Below, piece by piece: positions 43,106 to 52,769 of a stretch of 64,000 nt of DNA. A program made the position numbers and the translations under genes. Position 1 is the first letter of the stretch. Every line of letters starts with the position of its first letter. The stretch is from Rugalucina vietnamica (taxonomy: Eukaryota; Mollusca; Bivalvia; Lucinida; Lucinidae), in contig OZ024876.1 in the NCBI GenBank assembly GCA_964017185.1, forward strand, positions 246,001 through 310,000, read 5' to 3'. Under the pieces are notes generated by a model, which was given only the letters and a program-made list of their open reading frames with translations, searched no databases and had not been told where the DNA came from.

Positions 43106-43730
43106 AGCTATTCATTTTAGTTGGTTGGAGCCGGAGCTTCTTGTCTGTTGCTTGGCCCACCTGGGTCCAACTGGTGTTTTTCTTTTGCTCCGGAGTTAGT
43201 AGGTTATTCGGCGCCCAAGGATCTCCATCGTCGGGCAGCTTACTCAATCTGTGAGTCCTTGTTTTTGATTCATCACGATGTTTATCATGATTTATTTGTT
43301 TGTTCTTGATGATTCGTTGACTAGTTAGAGATTCACCACGAGGACCGAAGAACTTACTAAATGTTATGAACCACTGCAAAAGCAGAGGGTGACGTTAGGA
43401 TCCTGTAAAGCCGGTTTAAGCCCGCCAGTAACTTTGTGTTACTGATCGTTCCAAGGCGATACTTCTGTGGTGTTTCTTTTTGTTTTATGTCTTGGTATTT
43501 AAAATTGTTTGTGCTGTTGGCGCCTTATGTATGTTTTCATATTTTTAATTAAGTTACAGTAACTGAGTGGCCACCTATTGGGAAAATAGCTGCTCATTCG
43601 GCTTACGATATGTTTCATGGTATAAGTGCCTGATTTGTTGGTTTGTTTTTTCCCACCTCGGTTTTTGGAGTGGGAATCTCTTTCTGATTGCGCCTTTTCC
43701 TGATCTTTGCCTACTTGTACCTTTTTCCGT
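43106..43730 (+). mobile_element. Naiad 3' UTR (cleanest plus-strand copy)
   Basis: It follows the RT stop directly and runs without rearrangement to the terminus TTTGCCTACTTGTACCTTTTT. The structured block lies at about 43,369-43,476, with AGGATCCT at 43,397-43,404. It gives the full length of the family's 3' UTR here as about 0.62 kb, shorter than the composite one at 39,180. Confidence 0.8.
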
Positions 43731-43990
43731 GACCGGTGATATTTCGCGCTGATTTTGACATGAACGTTGCAAACATGTCAAACTGGGGCTTAAGGCAAAA
43801 CAGCACTGAGAAAACGCGGGCCTTTGTCTCTAATTGGCATTAATGCAATGGTTCTATATAAAATAAGACGAGTCCAAAATCGGCAAAACCCTCCCTGACC
43901 TTTCGGTTAGTTTGGCCTCGATAATATATTGGATTTGTTGTTATGCACTACATTTTGTAAATTAAGAGTGCATGCTATTCATTCTTTCAG
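43731..43990. other. End of NXPE intron 1
   Basis: Short non-repetitive stretch before the exon. A pyrimidine-rich ATTCATTCTTTCAG acceptor ends at 43,990. Confidence 0.5.
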
Positions 43991-44265
43991 GTAGCATAAA
44001 CTCTGTCAGTGTCGGCGACAAAATAAGGATATCAGTAACACTTAAGACATCAGATGGCACACCAAGGAGACGGGGAGGAGACAAACTTCATGTTCGGATT
44101 ACGAACACAACTTTGGGTGCATTTGCTGCGGGTTACTGTATAGACCATGACAACGGAACGTATACAGCGGTTGTCCCGGCGTTGTGGCCTGGGCTTTCTT
44201 CTATATCTATACGCCTAGCATATCCCAGGGAACTAATTCGAGTTATTTTTGATACAAAGCGCAAG
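43991..44265 (+). CDS. NXPE-family protein, internal exon (Ig/filamin-like domain)
   Basis: The acceptor TTTCAG|GT and donor CGCAAG|GTAAAA give an exon that is phase 1 in and phase 0 out. It encodes SINSVSVGDKIRISVTLKTS, then GTPRRRGGDKLHV, DHDNGTYTAVVPALWPG and ISIRLAYPRELIRVI. The pattern 'VGD...V....G.....GGD.......A...VDH.NGTYT..FPLLWPG...V...L.HPSE' is characteristic of the NXPE N-terminal Ig-like domain, and nearly every landmark is present. NXPE proteins are secretory-pathway proteins with a C-terminal PC-esterase-type domain. The joins to 28,854 and 50,021 keep the frame. Codon use and lack of stops support a live exon. Confidence 0.8.
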
Positions 44266-44299
44266 GTAAAATAATTTTGCATCCAATTTTAAATACTAT

Positions 44300-44690
44300 G
44301 AAAAGGTACAAGTAGGCAAAGATCAGGAAAAGGCGCAATCAGAAAAAAGATTCCCACTCCAAAAACCGAGGCGGGAAAAAAACAAACCAACAATCAGGTA
44401 CTTATACCATGAAAACACTTCGTAAGCCAAATGAGCAGCTGTTTTCCCAATAGGTGGGAAAATATGAAACTTAACTAAAATATGAAAACATACATAAGGC
44501 GCCAACAGCACAAAAATATTTTAAACACCAAGACATAAAACAAAAAGAACCACCACTGAAGTATCGACTTGGAACGATCAGTAACACAAAGTTACTGGCG
44601 GGTTCAAATCGATTTTGCATGGCCATAACCTCACCCTCAGCTTCTGCAGTGGTTCAGAACATTTAGTTAGTTCTTCGGTCCTCGTGGTGA
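44300..44690 (-). mobile_element. Naiad pLTR in NXPE intron 2
   Basis: Runs from the 3' terminus (ATGAAAAGGTACAAGTAGGC) to CGGTCCTCGTGGTGAA. It carries ATGGCCAT at 44,619-44,626 and AAATCGATTT. It is antisense to the host gene and begins only 35 bp after the donor site. Confidence 0.8.
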
Positions 44691-45680
44691 AACGGATGTG
44701 ATTCTAGTACTGTAAACAAGACATTTGCTGGTAAAATGGTAAAATTGAAATGTCTTAACTTAGTTGATATATTCTGCTTGCTCACTTAACAAAGTTTTTC
44801 ACACAACTCCAGGAGCTGTAGAATTAAAACTTTAATGTGGCATTTCGGCCCCTTTGGGAATATGTGTCTTTGATTTAGACTAACCAGATGTAAATTCTTA
44901 AAATTGCAGCAAAAAGTCTGGCTTTCGCTGCCAGTTTTGTAAAGGGTCACTGATGAAGGTTCATAACCTGAAATTGTACAATATGGCCCATCTTCTTGCT
45001 TTGAATGTTTACTGCTTCCAAAGGATCTAACAAATATGTTTATTTTCTATTTTAACGCTAGTTAGCCATACATGTACTAATTTACTCATTTTGCATGTTT
45101 GACTCAATTGCTTAAATGCATCGGATATACTTATAAGGTGCTCATCATGCCGTGTTTCAATAAGTTACCTTTAGTCATATTTTCATCATAGACATGTTCA
45201 GATTCTATAAGTATGCTACCTTCGGGGTTTTCATAAATAGTAAAAACGCATAAAGCAGATCAGGTATTTACTGCATATAAGGAGAGTTCTTATGTTATAT
45301 CCTATAAGTAATAGTTATTATTAGATAATAAAGATCATCACGAAAATAAGAGACAATTAAGGCATAAAAATAGCTGTGTTTCCGCTAACGGTCTGAAAAA
45401 AAAGGTAGGTAGGTAGGATTTTTTTATTATCTTTTTTTTATTTTATTTTTTGTTCCGCAAAAAATCCAGGGTTGGAAGGTAAATGTTCTTTAAATACGCA
45501 GTTATCCAAACAGGTCAAAATGGCCAATGCCTCGCAAAGGTATGAATTGTATATTCTTCAGCCATGTTAACCCATCAGTGACAAAGACTGGCAACACAAT
45601 TTACAAAAAAAGATTCAGTTTCCTTGCCTCAATTGAGGTTGATTAACTTCCTAATGGTCAAAGGCCACTCTTTGTGAGCA
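44691..45680. other. Intronic, no gene; R1 copy at 44,830-45,020
   Basis: The R1 block (TGGGAATATGTGTCTTTGATTTAGAC, CACTGATGAAGG) lies at 44,830-45,020. A GTAGGTAGGTAGG tract lies at 45,405-45,418, and AGCTGTGTTTCCGCTA at 45,374-45,389 recurs inverted at about 47,135-47,150. Nothing else recognisable. Confidence 0.4.
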
Positions 45681-45682
45681 GG

Positions 45683-45945
45683 GTGGCCTAGTGTTAGAGC
45701 GTCAGACTCCGAACTGTGAAGTACTGTACTGGAATCCCACCGGCACCGGGTCTTGTCCTTCGAAAGAAACCCTCTCTCTCCTTTGTTCTGCTTGACACAG
45801 AAGAAACACTGGCTGCATCCCAACATGACTACGATGTACAAATTCATAACGAACAATTAAATGGATGGTTATTTGACCTATTTCACATAAGAACACTCTT
45901 ATTCCATGTAACTTGGCAGGACAGGCCATAAATGACAAACTAATT
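45683..45945 (+). mobile_element. Possible tRNA-derived SINE
   Basis: GGGTGGCCTAGTGTTAGAGCG resembles a Pol III A box. The B-box position (GGAATCCC near 45,730) is degraded. The downstream CAGAAGAAACACTGGCTGC block is SINE-body-like. The classification is tentative. Confidence 0.4.
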
Positions 45946-46254
45946 AGAAATAAACAATTTTATTAACTGTCAACATATCAATATCGATATATAGACAACT
46001 CACCAATTTTAAACTATAACTATAACTGCATATCTGTTCCGGGTCACTTTGGCCCAAACCCATTCACATTTGTACTGCACAGCGACTTTGAACCAAAGAA
46101 AATCTCTAATACAAATTCAGAGACTCCCTTTATAAGGGATTACCCCAGATGGCTTAATCATTCATTAAAACTCCCTGATCCTCTTCATGAGTATTAAAAG
46201 TCAAAATCCAACAAATGATTAGCATTATTATTTTATTCTGAATGTCTTATCGTC

Positions 46255-46455
46255 CAACCGCTGGGAGCGTCTCGGCTATCCCCTGGTAACGGAGAGAAGA
46301 GAAGCCAGTGTTCGCCCTTTTAATGCTGAGCGCCAAGCAAGGTAGCCACTGGTACCATTTTTAACGGTTTGGTTTGACGCGGCCTGGGATCGAACCCGCA
46401 ACCTCCCACTACCGAAACGGACGCTCTAACCATTATGCTATCTGGACCCGTTTTA
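46255..46455 (-). mobile_element. tRNA-derived SINE
   Basis: On the minus strand, TAGCATAATGG (A box; 46,430-46,440) and GGTTCGATCC (B box; 46,387-46,396) are at tRNA spacing. The body contains GTACCAGTGGCTACC and TTGGCGCTCAGCATTAAAAG, a body type I recall from metazoan tRNA-SINEs. It does not fold as a functional tRNA. Confidence 0.65.
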
Positions 46456-46671
46456 TCATATAGCAGAAAGGCAGTTAGCCATGAGAAACCCAGATGAGAA
46501 AAGTTGGTTTTATAGTATGAAGGACACATTGAAGCGTCATGACATGCTTTCGATATATTCACTTTTAAAACAAGACATTTCTAAGTCGCAGTGGAAGAAA
46601 CTCCTGAATAGCTCAGTTAATTTATATGAAGAAGATGCATGAAAATGTGAAGTCAGTGTGTGTGCGTGTAA

Positions 46672-46745
46672 GATCAGCTGGCTAACCTGCACTCTGATAC
46701 GCTTCGTGACCTCGCTTCACTTCCGTGACAGCTTAGCACAACACA
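46672..46745 (+). repeat. Dispersed ~75-bp repeat (copy 2)
   Basis: It matches 6,226-6,300: AGATCAGCTGGCTAACCTGC, then GATACGCTTCGTGACCTCGCT and CCGTGACAGCTTAGCA. Confidence 0.5.
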
Positions 46746-47079
46746 GGCTCCTGCCTCCTGACAGTACGCCATTGTCAGCAGATTGTCCTGGAAGATCGTC
46801 ATGGGACATCGGTTAATGGTCTCAATACGAAGGACTTGAGAAACCCGGGATCGTACCTGCGACCCCTTGTTTACAAGACAAATGGCACCAAATTCTACGT
46901 CATAACGACGATGACTCGCTCAATAATCGGGGGCAGTCTACGATACAACAGAACAGATGCTGAAACTATCAGAAATGTATCAGAAAGACTAACGAAACCC
47001 GCGACACGAAATGCTTGGGTCGGTCTACAGAAAATGCTGGGTCAGATGTTGTAATTTTTATATTTTGTTTTATTTCAAT

Positions 47080-47295
47080 CATTAAAAATAGTAGAGTCGG
47101 CGGGTTGAGACACAGTCGGTCGGGCTAGCGGAAACACAGCTATTGTTACGCCCAAAACATTAACCAGAAACTTGCGAACCATGCCTTGACGATTTATGAT
47201 CTTTGTGTGTATTTCATAATTGGTCCGACCGGTACTCGAACCCAGGTCCTTACGCTCTAAATTCTTGTACGCTACCAACTGAGCTACAGAGACAG
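47080..47295 (-). mobile_element. tRNA-like SINE head with body
   Basis: The minus strand shows TAGCTCAGTTGG (A box, 47,275-47,286) and GGTTCGAGTACC (B box, 47,231-47,242). The acceptor and T stems do not pair well, so this is a SINE head rather than a tRNA gene. The body runs into TAGCTGTGTTTCCGCTAG (about 47,133-47,150) and ends near 47,080. Confidence 0.55.
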
Positions 47296-47780
47296 ATGTC
47301 CCAATGTCTCAAACTATTTCTTTGTGTGTTTGTCGTGTTCAATTCGAATCTGTTTTGCTATCGATAATTCTTGACCAAGCAATGGTTAAACTTAAACCTC
47401 GTCTTCATCTCAAATACGACCTCACGAGTCGCCGCCCATCATGCACAAACTCGAAAGCGCCAGCGACAGCGAAAGTAAATTTCAAAAGTGAAAATGTCTA
47501 ATAAAATACAGTTCCTTAGATTAAATTTAAGACAAATACAACCCAGGCAGGATAAATATGTTTTTGTATCATGAGTACTTTGGGGATTTCCAGCTCTTTA
47601 ATTTTCTTAAACTCGTGCTGTTCTGGCACCAATGGATAATTTTAATGTGAATTTTGTTCAATATTATACCGAATTTACAAAATGTAGAAACAAAATCCTG
47701 GCTCAAAATCCTACCTGAAAATCCTACCTGAGCAATTCTAATCAGAGATATTTATTTTGACGCATAAAAAGATCATAAAC
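47296..47780. other. Intronic, no gene
   Basis: A tandem AATCCTACCTGA-AAATCCTACCTGA lies near 47,705-47,730. Otherwise nothing. Confidence 0.4.
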
Positions 47781-47784
47781 AATA

Positions 47785-48205
47785 GGCAAAGATCAGGAAA
47801 AGGCGCAATCAGAAAAAAGATTCAATTTTCAAAAACGGAGGTGAGAAAAAACTAAATAAACAATCAGGTACTTATACCATAAAACCAATTGTAATTCGAA
47901 TGAGCAACTATTTTCCCAATAGATGGCCATTTGTTTTCCTAAACTTAACTAAAATATGAAAACATACATAAGGCGCCAACAGCACAAAACTTTTAAACAC
48001 CAAGACATAAAACAGTTTAGTTTAGGTAACTGAGTGGCCACAGACTGGGAAATAGCTGCTCATTTGGCTTTCGATATGTTTTCATGGTATAAGAACCTGG
48101 TTGTTAATTTAGTTTTTTTCCCATCTCGGTTTTTGGAAAAGAACTCTTTTTCTGGTTGCGCCTTCTCCTGTTCTTTGCCTTCTTGTACCTTTTTCTACAC
48201 ATGCT
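47785..48205. mobile_element. Inverted pair of Naiad tails
   Basis: Minus-strand tail 47,785-48,015 meets plus-strand tail 48,016-48,205 at ACATAAAACAGTTTAGTTTAGG. Both are diverged. The plus one ends at CTTGTACCTTTTT. Confidence 0.65.
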
Positions 48206-49329
48206 CCTTGTGGTGTGTAGCTTTTCTCATTCTGAAACTTGTATTGGAAGCCTGGTTAAGTATCAGATGGAAGTCAATAAATAATGTTTCGTATATCTGT
48301 TGAACAAAGGGCTAGAGCGATCGGTTTAGTTTAGGGGTTAACGTCTTTTTCGCAGGTACATTTAAAGTCAATGCAATAAGGAAGTCTTAATTTCGCCTTT
48401 TTTTCTTAAACACAACCATCTGGTATTTTTCGAGTTCAAGTTTGAAAGGCAACCATTTTGTCATAAAGTTAAATCCGTTCTCACTTTCAGCCTGACCGTC
48501 CGTCCACTTGTAGAAAGACTCAGTTATAGCCCATAAAAGTGTAATTTCTGCAAATCATCACATCCGTCGTCAGTTAGTGCAAGTGTTGGTTGCTGAATGG
48601 GCTTACATTCCACAAAATGTAAAAAAAATATATAAGCCTATCCATGGGACAGCGCTGTTTAGCAGTGATAAGAGCTAGTGGAATGAGATTCGAATTTCAG
48701 CTTACGTGCCCTTTTAGGAAACTTACTTAAGCAGTTGATTTCAATTATTGATAAAAGTCTCACTATCACACAACAAAATTGTTCTTTAAATCATTTTATA
48801 ACGTTACGTACTATTTCCCCTCACCTAAGACTACCAAATGTTTTCAAGACGTTTTTTCTAGACTTTTCGAATCATGGGTGTGCTAACCAAATGCTCGATA
48901 AATTTCGATAGAAATCACCGATTTCAATGAAATTTCACTACAATGTTTTCAAATGATGTATCTTATCATGCAGCGAATTTGAACATTTTCGGTCGATTCA
49001 TTTTTGAAATATTCTAAAAAAGCATACTAGATGCGTTGGAAATACGGTTAAGTATATATGATTATAAGGTGGTGGTGGTGATGGTAATTCTTTGGCCATT
49101 CTAACACTGGTTATATCCCCTAGGTGCTTCTCAATTCTTTTGCCGTCTCTAGGTGATTTTCACAAAGTGTTAGATATTCGAGCGAGTTAACTTCACAAGG
49201 TGTTTTGCTACTTGTTTATTTACATGAAAATTTGAAGTTTATTTTGATTTTGTAATCCGTTCTGTTGATTTCAAGAATGTTACGAATGTCTTCTTCGGCT
49301 CCCCGTTGATGCTTCTGCTTGCTTCGTCT
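48206..49329. other. Intronic, no gene
   Basis: AT-rich, with a short GGTGGTGGTGATGG tract near 49,068. No recognised element. Confidence 0.4.
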
Positions 49330-49624
49330 AGATTACACGTAAATACCTTCAGGTTAATTACCGACTGAGCAACCCCGTTTCTGACCAGATTTCCTCAACA
49401 TCCCTCCCCAAGTCATTTCGTTTATTTTTGTATTTTTCACAATGAAATACATAGTGCTGGATGGTTTCTTTTTCTAAACATGACTCACAAAGATATGATA
49501 AGGTTTTGTCAATTTTAAATGCTTTGCGATTAAGTTCCACTTGGCCCGTAATTATCTGATTTGTGATTGTCTCTACGTTCCCGTCTCCAATGGTAACTTG
49601 TGATTTGCCAACTTCTGAAATCAT
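49330..49624 (-). pseudogene. C-terminal fragment of a LINE ORF2
   Basis: The minus-strand frame from 49,624 reads QVTIGDGNVETITNQIITGQ, then LSYLCESCLEKETIQHYVFHCEKY. The C-x2-C-x8-H-x4-C spacing and 'ETIQHYVFHC' wording are those of the Cys/His tail of I/jockey-type ORF2 proteins. Only this tail remains. Confidence 0.55.
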
Positions 49625-50020
49625 TTCTTACAGCAAGCCTTTTGTGTAGAATTTGTGTATATCTTCTGTCATTTGTCTTGCAGCCCACGTTTCATCAGTT
49701 TAAGAAATTCCGATCAGTCCGCAACACCCTCATAGAAATCCCCTTCCTTTCCCTCTATTTGTTTTGCTCCCTCTTTGGATATACATATTGATTGTTATGG
49801 TTATTAGGTCAATATTTTGTTCAACGGCAATGATGTGTCAAAACAAATGGCTTATAGTGCAGAGAGACTGAATGGTCTTTAAGTGACTTAATTTGCTGTG
49901 GCAGGAATGAACAGACTCAGTTTGACCGAATAATTTTGTTGACCGTTCTTTTTCGCCGTTGCTATCATTGTTCCCAACAAATCTAACTTGTCATAATTTA
50001 TTTGTGTTTTTCTTTGACAG

Positions 50021-50268
50021 AAATTTTCCGCTAATGGTATTCGTGGACGGTTCCAATCCGGCAAAATGAGTGAAGAGGTTCTGTGTCATCCAGCGAGGGA
50101 GTACTTCAGGTCATCACTGTCTGTATGTAATCTAACAATGACGAACGGCGGCATGTCGTGGTTCTGTGCGAGACCAAAGAATAAACATATTTTGTGCGAC
50201 AACTGGGTTGATGTTAGTAGAATGGGATGGGATTACATCATGAACGATGCAGAAAAGCTATTAATTAG
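50021..50268 (+). CDS. NXPE-family protein, internal exon 3 of 3 seen
   Basis: The acceptor TTCTTTGACAG|AAA and donor TTAG|GTAATA bound the exon, phase 0 in and phase 2 out. It encodes KFSANGIRGRFQSGKMSEEV, LCHPAREYFRSSLSVCNLTM, GGMSWFCARPKN and ILCDNWVDVSRMGWDY. The spaced Cys residues with 'WFC.RP' and 'LC..W' match the segment between the Ig-like and PC-esterase domains of NXPE proteins. The phase-0 join to 44,265 gives ..KRK|KFSANG.. without a break. The remaining C-terminal exons are not in the window. Expression and exact paralogue cannot be told. Confidence 0.75.
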
Positions 50269-50596
50269 GTAATACGCTCTCATATATTTATCAAAAGAAG
50301 TCATTTATTCGCAGCATATAAGTGACTTTGTTGGATAAATGTATGTAGGCAAAACGTCACCACTTACGTGGAATAAAGGGGTGTCGATACTTTATTGTGT
50401 AGATTAATGGTCCTTCTGATTTACTATATCTTGGATTATAGATTACTAGCTATAAATAACACAACAATAATGAGGGTATCCATCTGTTATTTTCAAAATT
50501 ATTGACTTTCTGAAAATCCATTGTTTTAAACATTTTCAATTTCCATTTATCCAAGGAATGGGTAGGAAATGTGTCAGCGAAATGTGCTTGAAATCT
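50269..50596. other. Intronic, no gene
   Basis: Nothing recognisable between the exon donor and the next Naiad remnant. Confidence 0.4.
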
Positions 50597-51135
50597 AATA
50601 GTAGGCAATGATCTTTATCAGAAAGAAATTCCCATTCCTTACACCGAGGTGTGGAAAATCTAAATTAATAATCAAGTACTTATACTAAGAAAACATATCG
50701 TAAGCGGAGTGAGCATCTATATTCCCAATAGGCGGCCATTAAGTAACCAAAACTTAAATAAAATATGAAAACATTCACATTACTAAAACATGCCCATGCA
50801 ACATACAAAGGTTTTTAATGCTGTGAAAAATGATTTTTTTTTCAGTAGAAAACATTTGCCTCTCCGAGGCGGTTCTAACGTGTACACACACTTTATGTTT
50901 GGGAACAAAAATACCCCTGCGTGCCCCAGTTTTGCTTTTAAAATGTGGGATTGGAGGGGGTGCACTTTTCACGGACATGTTTGCCTGATGATGAGTTGCA
51001 AACAGAATAATATTCAATGCCAACACATAAAGCAGTAAGAACCACTACAGAATAATCGCATTGGAATGAATTTGTGGGGGTCTTAATATAGAATTATAAG
51101 GAAGCTTATATTTGGTGTACAGGCGCCAATTTCAA
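50597..51135 (-). mobile_element. Degenerate Naiad pLTR
   Basis: Diverged tail landmarks (AGAAATTCCCATTCC, CATATCGTAAGC, CAATAGGCGGCC) lie at 50,600-50,775. The distal part (CACATAAAGCAGTAAGAACCACTACAG) is at 51,020-51,050, and ~240 bp of other sequence lies between. Confidence 0.5.
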
Positions 51136-51179
51136 TCTAAGTATCTTTATTAACTAGCTCAGTACCAAAGTTGAAAGAT

Positions 51180-51760
51180 GAAAATTGATTATATGTATTC
51201 TCGGACAAAACACTTTTTTAAATACATTTCAATTCCGAAAAAAAAATACTAACGTTGCTTGGATACAGAGGCTAACATATTTTACGATAGAACGTATCAC
51301 CTGTATCATGCTGCACTGTTCACAAGATGTAATACTCATCATCCACATCGGTGTTTTTCGATTATGAATCGATTAATATTAGACATTTCATCAAAATTTA
51401 TGCCATTAATGAACGGATTGATTTTATTGATATACCAATCATATTACGGGTTTTGACACTGTCCATACCTACTTACTACATACCGTTTTGTATGAATATA
51501 ATAAATCAATCAGATATATTATTTTAATTTCAATAACCTTGTTTCTGATCTTGATATACATGCTTATACTCCTAAGTCTTGCGACTGTAAAGATTTAAAT
51601 ATTTTATCAACCAACCGGACAAGGGGTTACTGAGAAAAATAATTCCACATTCCAGAACTCGCAAAACTGATTCTATACGAATTGAGAGACGAGGTTGCAT
51701 CTGCATTGAATGATTTCGTTAATCGATTGTGTAAACGACAAAAGCTTGAGGATCCGAGGA
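51180..51760 (+). pseudogene. Naiad linker fragment, decayed, with CxC encoded TGC-GAC-TGT
   Basis: It aligns with 36,550-37,100: LDTEANIFYDRTYHLYHAAL, FINERIDFIDIPIIF-like and NLVSDLDIHAYTPKSCDCKD (CxC at 51,580-51,588, TGC at the first Cys). ELRDEVASALNDFVNRLCKR-like sequence follows. Many stops elsewhere. It shows the Cys form of the linker alongside TGA forms in other copies. Confidence 0.6.
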
Positions 51761-51934
51761 TTGGTCAAAACATTCTGCCATAGGTGTAATAACTTTGTTG
51801 GTAGACATGATAGGTAGACATGATAGGATGTTGTGATACACACTAATTGAAAGGGCTGTATTTCTACTGTTACATGATACCAACAACATATATAAAATGA
51901 ACAAATAGTTCACATTATTCGTATAGTAGCATAC

Positions 51935-52430
51935 TCACAATAAGGACTGAATAACTAACTAGATGTGGTGAACCATTGCAGAAGATGTGGGTGAGGTAAG
52001 GTGCCTGTAAAACCGGTTTTGGCCAGCCCCAGGAATCCTTATAAACAATGTGCCCTTTAAACATGTCATCATGGACACATTTCCGTGTGAAACTTAACCC
52101 CTTCAAACCTAAACTTATATAGTAAAATTGAGTTTTGACGAGTCAACAGCAAAATCAATCATTGATGTAATTATGTAATTTTAAAGTAAAAAAAAATGCT
52201 AAATTCGAACGCAAGACAAATATTTTGTTAGATTAAAATTTAGTTCATAAAATTATATCTAATGTGTAATTAAAAAAAATCCCCAAGTAATCATGCAGAG
52301 GTTCCCGTAATATAAAACACTATCTTAGTATCAGGACTTATCAGGAGACAGATCCTTATGAAATGGCTGCAGTTAAACGAATTGCCTGTTAAGTTTCTGT
52401 TTGTGTCAATAAAGAGCAAGACAAATTCTA
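51935..52430 (+). mobile_element. Two short Naiad scraps
   Basis: 51,935-52,022 is pLTR (GAACCATTGCAGAAGATG, palindrome decayed to AGGTGCCT, AAACCGGTTT intact). 52,325-52,430 is an RT piece (ETDPYEMAAV, LPVKF.FVSIKSKTNS-like). The ~300 bp between hold nothing recognisable. Confidence 0.5.
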
Positions 52431-52439
52431 TAGGGTCAA

Positions 52440-52690
52440 TGAAGAGGTATAAGTAGCCAAAACCGCCGTTTGGCCAATCCCCATTCTCATAAAATGTTCA
52501 CTTCTCTAAAAGGATCTCAATTTTATTTTTATTTGCAATAACTTCAGCTGGTGTTGTACCGTGTAATGACTCTAAAGTCTCCCCGTACATCATCAATAGT
52601 GCTAATTATATTTTTCTTTTGGTCCTTTTAGATCAGCAAGGGTATTCTGACAAATAAGTAATTTCAAATTATGATAGGTTGATATTCGTT
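52440..52690. repeat. Dispersed repeat family R1 (copy 6)
   Basis: GTAGCCAAAACCGCCGTTTGGCC and TTCTTTTGGTCCTTTTAGATCAGC blocks are present, in rearranged order relative to 2,510-2,770. Confidence 0.4.
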
Positions 52691-52769
52691 TTCTTACCAA
52701 TTTATCACAGCCTACTTGTACCTGTTTATGTCATCCTATTTGGTTTATACCAGTTATTATAATTTTTAT

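Noticed and set aside
43121..43309. Recurrent peptides of the MVGAGASCLLLGPPGSNW and MHAGGSGVRLYDGPDLK types
   Set aside because: They lie in the 3' UTR just after the RT stop, in different frames in different copies, with no start context or relation to known proteins.
43567..43752. Recurrent plus-strand peptide of the MATYWENSCSFGLRYVSWYK type in many places
   Set aside because: It is a chance open frame in the Naiad pLTR tail. The copies keep nucleotide landmarks and RNA-like palindromes rather than codons, and frameshifts are common.
47223..47292. tRNA gene
   Set aside because: The A and B boxes are good, but the acceptor and T stems do not pair and a body follows, so it is a SINE head.
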